Of a DNA stretch of 64,000 nucleotides, positions 23,478 to 36,780 are shown in pieces. The position numbers and the translations under genes were made by a program. The notes beneath the pieces were generated by a model. It had not been told where the DNA came from. It did not search any database and was given only the letters and a program-made list of their open reading frames with translations. The stretch's first letter is position 1. The number at the start of each line of letters is the position of its first letter. The DNA is from Enoplosus armatus (taxonomy: Eukaryota > Chordata > Actinopteri > Centrarchiformes > Enoplosidae), in contig NC_092198.1 of NCBI RefSeq assembly GCF_043641665.1, positions 7,066,501 to 7,130,500 on the forward strand. Direction: 5' to 3'.

Positions 23478-25212
23478 TTCCCATCTCCTCATCAGGAAAA
23501 ACTGCAGCCTTTTTGCTGCTGCTGCTTTTGGTGTCTAGGTCCCGTAGGGCAATGGGCAGCTTATGTAGTTCACACAAATACACACACAAAGCAGACATGT
23601 ACACACACCCACATACACACACCCACACACACACACTTACACTGGAAACACACATACACTCACGCAAGAAGGAACCTGTTATCAAAAGCTCGTCCCACTG
23701 GCTGGCTGCCAAAAGAAACGTGCTGAGGCGAACACTAATCCACTTTAAATTACAACGGTACTGAAAGCCTGTGACCACAGCCAAATATTGATATGGGGTC
23801 ATTAGTCAATTATGGCGGGGACTCTTGCAGAGTGATCAGAGGGGAGGAGCCGGGGGCAGAGGTGGCCGAGCAGGAGGTGTCAGGAGTGGTCCGAGAGGAG
23901 GAGGTCACTGCGTGGGGGATTATGGTATTAGCAGGCGGAGGGTGAAACTACACGCCAAAGTTAGTCAAGATAGAGCTGTAGCCGTAATGCAAGTAGTCAT
24001 GTGACCACATTCTCCCTTTTCTCCTCTTCATTCTCTGCCTTAAAACCCAGCCACCTCCTCTCCCTCTCTCTCTTGTGGGAAAGTATGTGTGTGTGTGAAT
24101 GAGAGACAGAACGTTTGAATGTAGTGTATTCTCAATGCATACCAGCCCATGTGCTCGCTCGGCCCAAAAAGCATCACCACCCCCCCTAGTGGCACATCAG
24201 GTTTCAGTCTTTTCTCACTGTGCTCTCTCCTTAACGTGTTGCAGCTCATTAAAATAAAATATATCTAAGAAAATGAAATTCTACCCATCCTCAGAACACT
24301 TCCACTCCAATTACAGCCAATTACAATTATGTTTTATTAAATTCTGTGTGATTGAAACATCCTTTTTTTTTTCATTCTTACCTGGTTTTATTTGTTAAAT
24401 TGATACGTAAGGCTCTCAGTTTTTCTCTTCAATTGTAATTAGGATGAAGATGGATAGAAAATCTGGAGGAATCTAATCATTCAATTAGGACCATAGTGTT
24501 TCAGGCTAAGTGAAACTACATCAATGCCTTGACACAGATGATACCATTAATTTCCTCTGGGTTAGTAATTTGATAAGGCATCAAATTGGAGAGATTGCAT
24601 TGCAAAGGGCATCATCACAGCCAAGCCAATTTAGACACTGCGTGGGGCAAACGCTGCAGATAGATGGAAGATTAAAGAACGAATGCTTAAAAGGATGAGT
24701 TTTGTGTGTGTGAATAGATGAATAGATGCTTAAATCTGTATTATGTATGGTTATATCTTGTCATAATATATGTATGTTCAAGCAAGAAGAAGCCAGAGAA
24801 GTTTGCACGTATGCAATTTGCCCTTGACAGACGCTGTAATATCAAGAGCTTTTATTAGCCAATAGCTTTTCACAAAGTGCTCACACATAAACAATGAAAC
24901 GATTGCAGCCCTGAATGGTGCAAATAAGGAAAAGAGAGAGAAAAAAGCCCAGTAACAGACCACCAGTAAACTAAAGACCACCTATAAATGCTTTCCATCG
25001 GTGGGTTCACAGAAGCACTTCAGCTGTAATACTTTAATTGCTCAGGGACTCAAAGTCTAATAAGGTTTCTAAATCGAGCTGCTTTATTTGTTTTCCTTTG
25101 ACTCGCGGCTAGAGCAAAAATGCAGCCACTCTAATTGCAGTGCCGTCATTAAGAGCTGTGGGTATTAAAAGTTTCTTCCTCTAAAAAACGAGCATGTTTC
25201 AATGTTTTTGTT

Positions 25213-25232
25213 TTCTCTCTCTCTCTCTCTCT
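25213..25232. repeat. (CT)n microsatellite
   Basis: About 20 bp of CT repeats. Confidence 0.9.
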
Positions 25233-27224
25233 CCCCAGAACTGAATTATGGGGCCCCTCTCCGTCAAGGCCAGGTTCACACAGGAAGTAATTGAGTTTAA
25301 TAGAAGAAATAAAAAAAAATACTCTTAGCCTGAACAAATGTTGAAATACAGAAGGATAGAGTTCATTTGCTGTTTCTAACTAGTTGTGTGTGATGTTTCA
25401 TGACAATTATCTGGTCGCTATTAAACCAACCTCAGCACTGTGCGCCTAATAGAGGGTGAGTGTTTGCTCGTGACAAAGAAGGGGTCTTTAAATCTGGCGT
25501 TCATTTTATTCATTTGTCATTAACTGGCTGACTTTGTTAAATAGTTGTTTAAAAGCAGTCAAATCTCCTCACTGAAAAACAAGACTAAAGAAACAATCCT
25601 CCTTAAAAACACAGCGTTGTCTCTAAGCTGTTAACTGTCTCCAGTGATGCCAAATCTCACACAATCGTGGGGACAGATCTGTAAAAATATGTATTCTCAG
25701 ATCAGTATTTTTATTCATATTTTAATCAAACTCATCTCCTTCTTCTTTGAGCTGCTTACTTTTAATTGAGTTTGTATTACAGTAATTATCAAGTGAGAAG
25801 GAAATGAAGTATCTGTCAGCTCGACGTGTCACAGGTACACTCTCACATTGACATGGGAAGGGTGGAGGGGGGTCTTGTACTTCCCCTGATGAGGCACACA
25901 ATGGCAATCACAACTCAATTAACACTTTCTATATATACAACTGTGCATGCGCGAAGACATGCGTGCGTGCAACACAAACACACACACATACATACACACA
26001 CACAAACAGCAGGGAGAGGAGTGAAAAGGCTGTTTTTCCAACCCTTTCTATTGATCCTGTGACTTTGACAGCTACACCTGTTGTAGGACCTGTGAAAGTA
26101 GACAAGAACGCTCTTAAGACTTGAGTTGTTTGATGCCAATTAGTTAACTGTTTTATCATCCCCCCATTACGTCCACGCACCAAAGTTTAGGTGGAGAGAA
26201 AGGGAAGAAAAGTTTAATTTGAGGAGAGAGAGGAGGAGGAGGTGTGAAGTGTTTCTGTGCATTCATTTCTCTTCACAGAGAAGTTACATTATTTAAGGTA
26301 GGATCAAATGGTATAATTGGATAAAAAGCGTCAAATTATATGTTTAATTAACAATGAATAAAAAACACCATATATAATCTGGCACATCATTCTCAACTGA
26401 GCACTGTCAAAACTCCATTTCTTTCACGCTTGACTCCTGCATTTTCTGCATTACTGTACATGTGTAACGTGTATAAATCTGCTCTGTCTGACTGCTATTT
26501 CATTTCTAAATTCCCTACATGGCTTCACAGCTGGCCAGCCTTCCTTTATGCTACACCTGATGTACTCTTACTGAGACCCAGTCAGAGACATCCACCTGAA
26601 GTTATTTCTAATACTTTGTCCTTCCACTCCCCACATGCCTTTCTTCTTCTTTTTTTCTCCCTCTTTCTCTCTTCTATTCCCGCTCCCTATACCTCTTTCT
26701 CTGTCTAAACTTGCTTTCCTTGATGAGTCCTAGCAGGGAATCACAGGCTCGGAAAAAAGGTAGGGGCCTGACAGAGATTGATGTCTGAGCGCTCCCCCTG
26801 ATTCGCTGATTAAACCCATCAATCAATATGCAGAGGAGGTGTCCAATGCAAATGGATCCAATCAGGCGGAACGGAGTGGTATTGTCTGTGTGTTGTGGCG
26901 AGTGGTAAAGTTAGAGGTGGAGGACGGGCACTCCAGCCCGCTTTGTCTCTCCAGGGACAGGGACAGAAAATGGATGCAGACTCAAAAGAACAATTTATGA
27001 TTTTAAAGATTGAGACTGGATGATTGTTTTTTAATTGTATCCCAGTGAGAGAAACAGTGTCGCCGTGATCATGGCAGACGTTCATTCAAAAGAATTGCAT
27101 TGTGAGGCGCGTGATCACTGACTCTCTCCTGTTCTCTGATATCACAAACACATGCGTACTCTCTCTCTTCTTGTGTAAACAGGAGGAAAAAAATGGTGCT
27201 CATCCGACTACAGCTGCTAATTTC

Positions 27225-27228
<4 letters not shown>

Positions 27229-27261
<33 letters not shown>
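27229..27261. repeat. (CA)n microsatellite
   Basis: About 33 bp of CA; another shorter CA run is at 27352-27369. Confidence 0.95.
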
Positions 27262-27263
<2 letters not shown>

Positions 27264-27568
27264 CACACCAACTCACTCACAACGCGCACAGGGGCTCGGC
27301 GTGCATATATCATCTGGGCGGCATTCTCCTTGTGCCGTCCCCATCAGCTCACACACACACACACACACTATCATATTTTCCATGTCTCCATCTTCATCCA
27401 ATCTTACTGTAATGGTACAGCGGGGACTACGACTGGATCTCCCCTCTGGGCCCGGCTGCTCCCTGAAGTATCTGCCTTGCTCTCACTCCAACCCTCATTT
27501 GAATACAAGTAGCATCCTTGGTCATTATAGTGGGAGTGTGTGTCCTGCTCGCTTGTCATTGAGATCAG

Positions 27569-27593
27569 TGTGTGTGTGTGTGTGTGTGTGTGT
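27569..27593. repeat. (GT)n microsatellite
   Basis: About 25 bp of GT, opposite in polarity to the CA runs 200-340 bp upstream. Confidence 0.95.
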
Positions 27594-28069
27594 CTGGATG
27601 GTTGTGAAAGTGACACAGCCGGGATGGATACCATTGTACCCAGGGGTCACGTTGGCCTCTGAGAGCAGCTCGGCATGCAGTTGTTTCGCCTTGTCGAAAA
27701 ACATAGCGGCTGTCGCAATCACCCCAAACCAGCTTTTATTTCTGTCCAGTTCAAGTTCATTATTCATGATTGTTCCATCAATGTTCTATCTCTATCATTC
27801 GGCAGGCTCACCCTCCTCATTCAAACCCCACAGACAGAGAAGACCGGTCATTTGTTTCAGTAAATGACACAGATGCCTCTCACTCTGCTTATAGACTTTA
27901 TTCCTCCCCTTTTTTTGGGGTAAGGGGTGGGGGTGAGGCGGTGGCGCATGTGAGGGAATGATACCATGACACGTTCTTCCCTCCCTTTTCCTCCTCCTTC
28001 ATCCCCTCCTTCTTTCTCTCCTCTGTCCACCACTCTATCCATCCCCTTCCTCCTCCCTCTTTCCCCAGC

Positions 28070-28400
28070 TCGAGCCCCCAAAATGGCTGCCTTGGTGCCA
28101 GGGGGACCACAGGCTGCTCTCCCATCTCCCATAATCACCGGGGCGATGCTCGGATGCCTCCCCCATTTGCATAATGCCATCCTGACACTTTCACTTCCGC
28201 CATCCATCACCGGCGGCGTGAGTCCCGCGGCCTGCTCCGTCGCTCCGTCTCCCCCTGATTGCGTCCTGTGTTTATCTGCCCAAGCACAAAAGATTGATTC
28301 CCCGCTGTCTCTCGGCCTTATGTTCAGCAGATAGGGATTTTCGCCGAATGATGAAGCACCCAGTCAGCTAATGATAAACAGAAAACACATATTCAAAAGG
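28070..28400. promoter_or_regulatory. Candidate conserved noncoding element with octamer site
   Basis: Complex, GC-richer sequence with a perfect octamer ATTTGCAT at 28165-28172 continuing into AAT. CpG-rich CCGGCGGCGTGAGTCCCGCG follows at 28210-28229, and AGCTAATGATAAACAG near 28366. A C/T tract (27975-28070) borders it. Overlapping open frames on both strands (27857-28210 minus, 27966-28334 plus) lack domains. Confidence 0.38.
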
Positions 28401-29318
28401 ACGGTCTCCCCCCTCTCTTCGGCTTTAGTGTGGCTGCCGCTCGCCTTGCTTTCTCCTCTGCCATGTGTGGGGAAGGGAGGGATGTCAGGTTAAGGAAGTG
28501 AACACACTCTGCAGGGAGTTCAATTTGAAACGCAATTGTTTTCCTGTCAGTCCTTTTACATTTTTTCTGTTGATTTGCTCCAGGGGTAAGGGAAAATGAA
28601 GGACCGGGAGGAAAGGGAGATAGCAATTAAAATAAAACTGTCGTCTTGATGGCTGCTCTTGTTCTTCTACACACCACAGTGCAGGCGGATCTGACAGACC
28701 GTGCTTTAAGAACATATCCTGGCTGAAAGATAAAAGCATACATGAGTGCAGCCCAGTAGCTTTTAAGAGGATAGAATTGGTACAAGAGGGTTCCTATGCT
28801 GCTGCTGCTGCTGAAATAGATACAAACCAAACCCAATAAGTGCATTATTCATTTAATTACTAAGCATCAAACATGATGCTGCATTTAACCTCTGAAAGAC
28901 GCCGTAACATCCAGTGCAGGCATGTTGTAACAGAAGCACATTACATTATTGCATCTGTTAAATCTACATGTAAAATGTTTTGACATCGTGCTTCACTTTA
29001 ATGAAGTGGGCTGGAGTCACATTTCTTTAAATGTACGTGTGCACAGTTTACTATGTGATAAGTATCCCTCACTATGCAGGCAATGCTACAGTATGCCGCT
29101 GCAGAATGCCAATGCAAAGCATTTCAGCAAGTGCACCAAGTCTGCAAAGTTTCACTCCACGATAACAAAATACTATTAGCTGCTGTCACGTACAGGAGAA
29201 GAGAGATTATTTTATTTATTGAAATGAGATTGAAATGATAAATCTCTCTCCCCATGATAAAACACTGGGACTCATAAGCCAAGTGTGGGGGATAGGGATT
29301 AGAAAAAGATGGAGGCGA

Positions 29319-29354
<36 letters not shown>

Positions 29355-30954
29355 CGGAGAGAGAGGGAGGAGTGAGAGGGGAAGAAATTCATAATGCATA
29401 ATAAAACAAAAGGTGTCGTGGGAAACATCACTGATATTAAAATCAGAGGCAGACAGATCTATATGAAAAATGCAGATTTGAAAATGTAAATAACCATGGC
29501 CCTAGGGGGGAGGGGGAGTGATTCAAAGATAGGATGACAACATGAAGAGAAAGGCATTTATATGGGGGCTTTGATGTTTCTCACATCCAAATTTATGCTA
29601 CTGACGACCAAAATAATGCCACTGAAGGGGATTTTACACAGTGCACTGCTGGCCCTGTTTCATACCATGATGATATAAAACACATTATGCTTCACATTAT
29701 CTCAGTGTGAGAATGCCTGGTAATGAGATGATTCACATTCAAGGGGGATACTTAAGATTGCATTTCAACATTTCCAAACAACAACATGTTATCTTCACAT
29801 TAAAGCCCCTTTCCCGAAACAAAGGCGCTTGATCCGTGCTCAAATGTGTGCTCCTTCAATGGGAAATCCACACAGTGTGCCTAACCTTAGCCTTTTGAGG
29901 ATGACCCTCTCACTTTAATCCAAATGCATCCCAGATTGCTTTGATTTTCTGCTGGAGTCAAGCTGTCAATCAAAATCTGGAGGCGAGTGGAACCCCCCCC
30001 CTCCTCCTGTGTTCCGTGTTTGGATGAAATATCCCTTTAATAAAGCCGACTGTCCTCGTCACTCAAGGGGGCAAGAGAGGATCTTGCGGCAAATGTGCTC
30101 CTGTTTTTGCCGCTGTGCCAAAATGACAGTGCAGTTAAGTGAAATATGAAGGTGCCGCAGTGTTAGGCTTATCATTTGTTAACGTGTAATTTTGCAGTGC
30201 GTCCTGCTCAGTTCCAGTGGCTTCACAAATTTAGATCGTCTTTGGTGCTTCTTCCTCCTATGGCATTGTTGCATTTGACAGAAGGTTTGTGGGAGTGTGA
30301 GAAAACTATACAAGAACACCATGTTGGCTATTTCACCTCTTTCATGTGCAAGAAAGCAACCCCCCCCCCCGGATTGTGAGGAAAAGAGTAGGAGTCGCCA
30401 GATATTTCCCTGTGTAAATCCGCCGCGAAAGTTTAGCCTTGTCTCTGTGCTTTACAATTCTCTGCTCCCGAACATTGCCATTAGGGAGCTCTCTCACAGC
30501 CATTATTTTAAATATATCATTATTCTGGCAGCACTATCACATCCAGCTCATCACCATTTTTCTCCTTTTTCTTTGTTTTGAATAAATAAAAGCTTCATGA
30601 GAAGAGAGCATCAAGTCACTTGAAACACTGATGCCTCAATTGCCAGATTCATTGGCGGTTGAGGTTTTGCACATGTTGTCGAGTGCCAAACAACGTCTTA
30701 CTTGGTTTTGAATGTAAGATCACTCTTATCAAAATACCAGCCCTTGACTAAAATATAAAGGACTCCTTTACATTTTGGTTTATAGTGCTGTAAGAATGTT
30801 TAATACTGGTTTGTCACAGGTTGGATCTTATTTTTGTAGTTTCTGCTTAGAGCCAGGAAGTCAGAGCAAGAAACATGGGCCTCCAGGTGATCGTACGGAT
30901 TTCAAACAATCCTCCAAATTAGCGTATCTGGAAGATACAACTTTCTAATAACCC
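28401..30954. other. Intergenic sequence, no gene recognised
   Basis: A GA array lies at 29318-29370. Sequence 29570-30180 is complex and homogeneous (e.g. CTGTCAATCAAAATCTGG near 29963) and may include conserved noncoding DNA. A short run of GCTGCTGCTGCTGCTG is near 28798. No transposon or coding exon was recognised. Confidence 0.55.
29318..29370. repeat. (GA)n array
   Basis: Imperfect GA dinucleotides for about 50 bp with CAG and CGG interruptions. Confidence 0.9.
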
Positions 30955-31328
30955 ATCCTTTATAAAAGGTTTAAATTAATGGCTTTATTAATGGTTAATA
31001 AATCATTTATAATGCTTTTTATATCAGGTATAGGCCATTTATAAGACCAACATTTGGCATGCCAAGTTGTGAAAAATCCCTTTGATTGATTGGACTGTAT
31101 CACCACTTACCTGCTGTGAAAGGGCTGCAGACCAAAATACATTTATTAACAACTTATTAGGATTGGGTTACCAACATTAACACTGGCCAAGGAGATTTTT
31201 TCACAACCTGGCAACCAAAATTTGTTGATTTCTTTTTTTTTTTTGCTCGATCTGTAAACCATTAGTAAAACATTTTTTATAAATCAGCAATGAAACCATT
31301 AGTTACAACTATTTAACTCTTAATAAAG
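30955..31328. mobile_element. Foldback non-autonomous DNA element
   Basis: AT-rich outer arms (TTTATAAAAGG and TTAATGGTTAATAAATCATT on the left, ACATTTTTTATAAATC and CTTAATAAAG on the right) flank an inner inverted pair. That pair is GCCAAGTTGTGAAAAA at 31061-31076 against TTTTTTCACAACCTGGC at 31196-31212. The layout matches common fish foldback repeats with TTTATAA/TTAATAA motifs. Family not named. Confidence 0.5.
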
Positions 31329-34300
31329 AGTTTGTTATTGGAAAGTGGTACCATTTGGAAGAGAAAATGAAAGCGAACGGTCAAATTATTGTGTGTACTA
31401 ACGTTTGGTTTTACCTCCAAAGAAAGTGGTTTGGATAATCTGGATAAAACGCTTGCTTGTTTACAACTCGTCTGATCATCTGACCACTTGGTGTGTTTTT
31501 CCTCGTCAGACTTCTTTTGAGCAATGTCGTCATGTTCCCTGACCTCAGACATTTCTTTGGTGAGTACAAGTTATCATAGAAACAATAGCCAACGCTACAA
31601 AAATGAGACACAAGTTGTAATAAACAGGAATTATCCTTTAAAGTGGAATCCAAATGAGAAACACAGGAAGCATTAAAGTGATTAACAGTCGAACCGTCTG
31701 CCAAGTTAGCTAACGTGGACATCTTAGCACTTCCACGTGTAGCTCTGCTGAGGTCAGTCTCCCTGAGCCCTTTAAGAGCATATAAGGCCTTCACCCCCGC
31801 CTGCTCCACAGCTGCTTTTAGTCAGGGCCTGAGGTCCCTCCATCCTCTCCCTCCCCCCTTCCCCATCCCCTTCCATCCCTTCATCCCTCCTGCCCCTCAG
31901 CTTTCTGTTCTCTTGCCAGGACTGTAATCAAGCCTTCAGCTTGTGGCCAGGGCCTACCCCCCCTCCCTGCCCGAAAAAAGCCACCAACAGTCTAAACTAT
32001 GAGAGAAATGAAGGGCAGAGACAGAAGGAGGCGAGCAGGGTGTGAGAGATAGTCATTAAAACTGTGTACCCTGTGTGCTGAGAGAACAGCAGCATAATGT
32101 TTTAAATGCAGGGATTGCTGCAGACTGTTTGGGAAAACATTAATGTCGAAAAGTTCTGGCACTGTTAAAGATGGCAGCGCAGGAACAGCACACTAGTGAG
32201 CACTAATCAAAAACATGTGCACCTCAAATTCCACTCATAGCATCGTCTGATTAAGGCCTTTGTCAGGACGTTTGTTGGTGGCAAAGGGGTGAGAGTTGCG
32301 ATAATGAATGTTGTGTACACAGTCAACATCTAATAGAAGAATTAGGCTTTCTCGCTCAGGGGCCCACCTTTTAGAGCTGGTCTCAGGGGCTGACTCTACC
32401 TGCTTTTGTGTGCTCTCTCCCTTTCCAGTGTCATCTTCCATAGCCGGAGGGGATGGTGTACCCGCCATGGTCATGTCCAAACAAACCCCCGTCTTATTCC
32501 TCAACGCAACGCCCTCTCAGATGACATGACTGCAACAGCAGCCCATTATTCTGGACAGCCTTTTGGTTTGCTCAAGGATGTGATGTTGTCAGTGCTGCCT
32601 TTCAAGGCCTGGTCCATGTATAATCTGTCAAGGCCATTGAAAAACAATGCTGAGGATCATTACACAGATATGCGGGAGCCATAATCCACTTTTTTGCATC
32701 AAGCACCATAGATATTACCACATGGGTAATACAATGATGTTGATACAGTTGATGTAGGCTTTGAATTTGATTGAAAAGAAAGTTCATTTCAAATAAAAAA
32801 AGATTTGTGGAAAGGTAAATGCTAGTATGGGCAAAAAATATTTGAAATAAAGTTCAGTCCTTACTTCAGAAGATCCCTCTTCAGTATTTTTAGCATCTAA
32901 ATATTTGTTTGCCTTCTTAAACCGAATTTAAATAAAATAGGTTCACTTTATTTTCTAAAGACATTTGTAAAGGAAAATCCATGGCAGGAAATCCGCCCAA
33001 ATCCTTGGAAAATCCAATAATATTTGCATAGAGCTTAAAACATGCAAAGTCTCTGCGTACGAATTAAGCTGGAAAGGAAAGCCCTGCTGGTTATGCATTA
33101 AAATGGATTGGAAGCAGGGTTTGACTCCTACAGGTAAAAGCCCTGGAGTGACGACTGATTCTGCACTTTGAGGAGACAAAACCCTGAGATGTCCCGTCAA
33201 TGCTGTCCGACTCCTCATCGCGCTGCAGGATAATCTGCAGCGCTGCACATTGCTCAGTGACCCTCTCATGCTTTCACACCTACCTCTTGAATTGAAAAGA
33301 TGAGCATGAAAGAAACCTCACAATAGCCTAAGAGAACGTAAAGTTGAAGAGAGGGGAGCGTGGAAGGGTTTTCTTTAGCTGAAGTTCTTCCAAGGCCGGC
33401 GCTGATTACAGGACAAGGCCTGACACAGTGTGCCTGTGTGCTGTCAACTCAGGGAAAACAAACATGGAATTTATAGCACATTAAGAATTCAACAGGCAAT
33501 CTATTCAAGCAATTAATGGCGTATGAAAATAAGCTCTGTTGGCGTTGAAAGCACTCCAACATGAATGTAGGCCACGACTGTTGTGTGCTTTTGTTTTCCG
33601 CTGATTCGCCCTTGAGGATCACAGTTCCAGAGCTCACACTCTTCACAAAGCTTCCCTGCAAGTTGTTGTGCCCCCCTTTCATATTCTTGTGTTAAAACGT
33701 ACAGCGTATCTACAATTACAGTTCCTCCTCTGTTTGCCCACAAAGCACAGTCAAGGTGATTCTGATTATACCAAACAATTGACATTGACATTGACAAGAT
33801 ATTCAGAACATGCTGTCTTTTGTCATCTCAGAATTGAAAAATTACACTACTTTGAGTAAGCTGTCATCTGACAGTTGAAACGGGCCCGGGCGGGAAAACG
33901 TAAATACAGCATCCAGATATTCTTGTCGGAAAACAAAGATGCTGGACATCCTGTTCCCCTTAATTTCCTCTGTTAGCTTTAGTGTGTTTATCATTCTTAT
34001 CTAATTACTGGTTTGGCAGAAATGCTGATCCTGTAGCTGAGTGATGACTTATAACCACAAAAATACATGCACACAGACACAGAGACACACAAGCTTTAGG
34101 CATTTGAGCATGCAGGTACTGTAAAAGTGACCTTTAGCCTTACCATATTTACTTTGCACTGTACTATTGTCACTCACGACACATTCCTGCCATATTTGTG
34201 AGGTCAGTAGTAAGTGCCCCTGTGGAGCTGTTTTAACTGCCGTTTTGCAACTTGTACCAAACAGGGACTTCTGAAATTAAAAAACTGTTGATACACAATA

Positions 34301-36329
34301 TGACAATTTCAAGGGGCTCACGTTTATTTTAAGAGCGAATGCATTGGAGTCTGGTGAAAACTCACTTATGAAATTCTTTCAAAATCCACTGGATAAACTG
34401 AAACATGCGCGTTGGTCAAACTTTAAAAACGTTCCTTTGTCTTTCGTTCCCCAAAGGTTGACATTCTAGGGAGATCTGAGGATCTCGTCATTTAACAATG
34501 AAGTGATAAAGCCACCTGGGCTAGAAATACAAATTAATCAATAAATCTATCCTATGGGGTTTTTTTAAGCCACAGTGAAGCCGAGGCCAGTAAACAGTGG
34601 AAAGCCGTACAGTAAACTGAGATCTGACGCTGTGCCCTGACCCATGAGAGGGATTATGGTGAGGCTTTGACAGCTCAGGAGTTCCACAACAACCACTTAG
34701 GACAGGAATCTGGCCTAAGGTCCTGAGGGAATTTGTGTACGTGTGTTTTGGAAGCTTTTTGCCTGAGGTGCTTCTCATGAGTGTCAGAGAAAAAGAAAAC
34801 AGCTTTGAGTGACATGGATTTCAGAAGGAATTGTTATGAGTGCAGCTCCTTAAATACACCTAAGGTTAATGTTGTTCACACAGACTACCTCTTCCTTTAC
34901 ATTTGCAGTATGCTCTGCAAATGTAAAGCTTAAATTACCTCCCTGTATGAGTGGCCCATTAAGGACAGCATGTCTTACATTCATGATGCCAATTCCAGAT
35001 TTTTTATACACGATAATACCAAGGATTCACACATGAATGACATAAAGTGATCGTTTTAGCACCTCTCACGTGCACAACATCACTTTCACATGTTGTAACC
35101 TCATGAAATGATTCTCAAGGAGAAGCTGGTACAGATTAACACAGTATACATTATAGACCACTGATGCCTCCCTGACATGTGACCAAAATTAATCAGATTT
35201 AGATTCAAGTGATCAAACTGTAATTAATCATGTGAAGAGGGAAATGATCCTTGACGCAGCTCCAGCTGCGAGATGCCTCTGTTTGGTCCCGCGTGCCCCT
35301 CTTACAGGGGGTCCACCGGGGCTACATTAAGAGGCTTTGTGCCAATGTCACCTAAATTACAGTCACTTAACACAACAGATGTACTGAATGTCGAGCAAAT
35401 GATGTGCTCGGGTTGGGGTGGCACATTCGCATGCATGGAATAAATTTTACCCAATGTATCAAATGTGTTTTTGTTGCATCCTCTCCCCCTCTCAGTGAAT
35501 TTGCATTTCGCTATATGCATAGCATGCTCCACTAACCCACACTGTCTTGTATCTCAATCTCTAAACAACTCCATCCACGCCTCTTTTATTTGCCGGCCTT
35601 TACAGTCTCCAATGCGGCTTCTGCTTCGGTAAATTAAGCGTATTTATTTCAGTGCATCAGTTTGAGGAGATTTTCTCTGCTCTTATAGACTCAGCAGTGG
35701 ATATGCCAGACAAGCTTAGTTCAGAAGATTATTTTTCTCTTTGTGTGTCAGACTCCTCAGCAGAGACACAGGCAGATACAGGTATTCAGATGGGAGCCAA
35801 CGCGGACCGGGCCATTGTGCTTTCCCACACGCAGGAACAGAGAGTTCTGGCATTGCAGGTGTAGAGGGGGACAATAACCCAGGGTTGCAGGCACAAATTA
35901 CATTCATCAAGTTTATCAATAGCAAGTCGGGATTTAAGCCAACGAGCTCACCCTACCAACACCTCCTCCCCCGCCTCCATAAGTATGGCTTTCAATGCAC
36001 AAGTTAATTCTGCATACAGTGAGAGAAATGATCTGCTCACAATTATGCCTCCTTGGATGGATGTTTTATGAAACCAACACTGCTACTGCCACCACTCTGG
36101 CAACAATACCTAAACATCAGTAAAGATCTCACTTCTGTGTATAAATACTAAAAGCAATGCATTGATACTATAGCCCCTCTCTTCATATGATAGAGAGAGG
36201 GGGAGAGAGATTATAGGCAGTTTAAAAGACGACACCCTTCAACAGTCTGTAATTGTACTTTGCTGGGAGAAAGAATAAAGTAAAAGGAGACATATTCTGA
36301 AAAATCATAAGCCATTATGCTCCAGAAAG
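31329..36329. other. Intergenic sequence, no gene recognised
   Basis: Includes a C/T-rich patch (31826-31890), a perfect hairpin (34895-34928) and several complex islands. Examples are 32200-32530, 35180-35260 (AAAATTAATCAGATTTAG, TGTAATTAATCATGTG) and 35560-35680. None has a supported coding exon. Confidence 0.55.
34895..34928. repeat. Perfect 14-bp hairpin, 6-nt loop
   Basis: CTTTACATTTGCAG (34895-34908), loop TATGCT, then CTGCAAATGTAAAG (34915-34928), an exact inverted repeat. It is too short for a typical microRNA precursor. Each arm holds an octamer-like ATTTGCAG. Confidence 0.9.
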
Positions 36330-36780
36330 GGTTTGTGGGGCGGGGCGTATCTCCACATAAAGCACTGCTGAGAACCTCCAGCAAATTACCCCGCAGGCCT
36401 GCGAGGAGGGGGAAATTTCACTAATTGCCCTCCATTCTGTCAGGTCAATTGACTCTAATTGGAAAAATAATAAAAAGCATACTACCCCGGGAGCAGCAAG
36501 CTCTGAAAACGACAGGGTCCTATTTGGAAAGAGAGCGAAGGGAGGGCAAAAAAGCTCAAATTCCTCAGTGCAAATATGGCATCTGAAATCTATCTTTGCC
36601 ACTGCCATTCCTCCCTCAAAAACAATTACAGCGTGCCTTCCTTCTGCCACTCGGCGGCTATAATTACAGGAAAAAGGGCATGGGTTACATACCGAGTGAG
36701 TATAATAAAACGACATGTGATTAGGCATTAATGTGCATAATCCGGCTCTTTTATATGCAATCTTTGATGGTATTGAGAGT
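36330..36780. promoter_or_regulatory. Candidate conserved noncoding element
   Basis: Complex, evenly composed sequence. TAATTA is at 36661-36666, CTCTAATTGG near 36453 and CAATTACAGCG near 36623. TAATCC (OTX/bicoid type) is at 36738-36743, within GGCATTAATGTGCATAATCC at 36724-36743. A 137-codon minus frame (36315-36728) spans most of it but shows no domain and lacks synonymous-looking structure. I favour regulatory DNA. Confidence 0.4.

Larger units (their letters stand above)
23196..28069. other. Intergenic sequence with many microsatellites; no gene recognised
   Basis: Contains GT/CA arrays (listed separately), a CT run at 25213-25232 and purine-rich patches. Complex parts that may be regulatory are 24410-24680 (TTGTAATTAGGATG, ATACCATTAATTTCC), 25030-25170 (CTTTAATTGC, CTCTAATTGCAGTG) and 26710-26900 (TGATTAAACCCATCAATCAA, CCAATGCAAATGGATCC). 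The 224-codon frame at 27193-27867 runs through two CA repeats and one GT repeat and is not a gene. Confidence 0.55.

Noticed and set aside
27193..27867. 224-codon plus-strand frame
   Set aside because: It runs through two CA arrays and one GT array, giving His-Thr and Val-Cys repeats; a microsatellite artefact.
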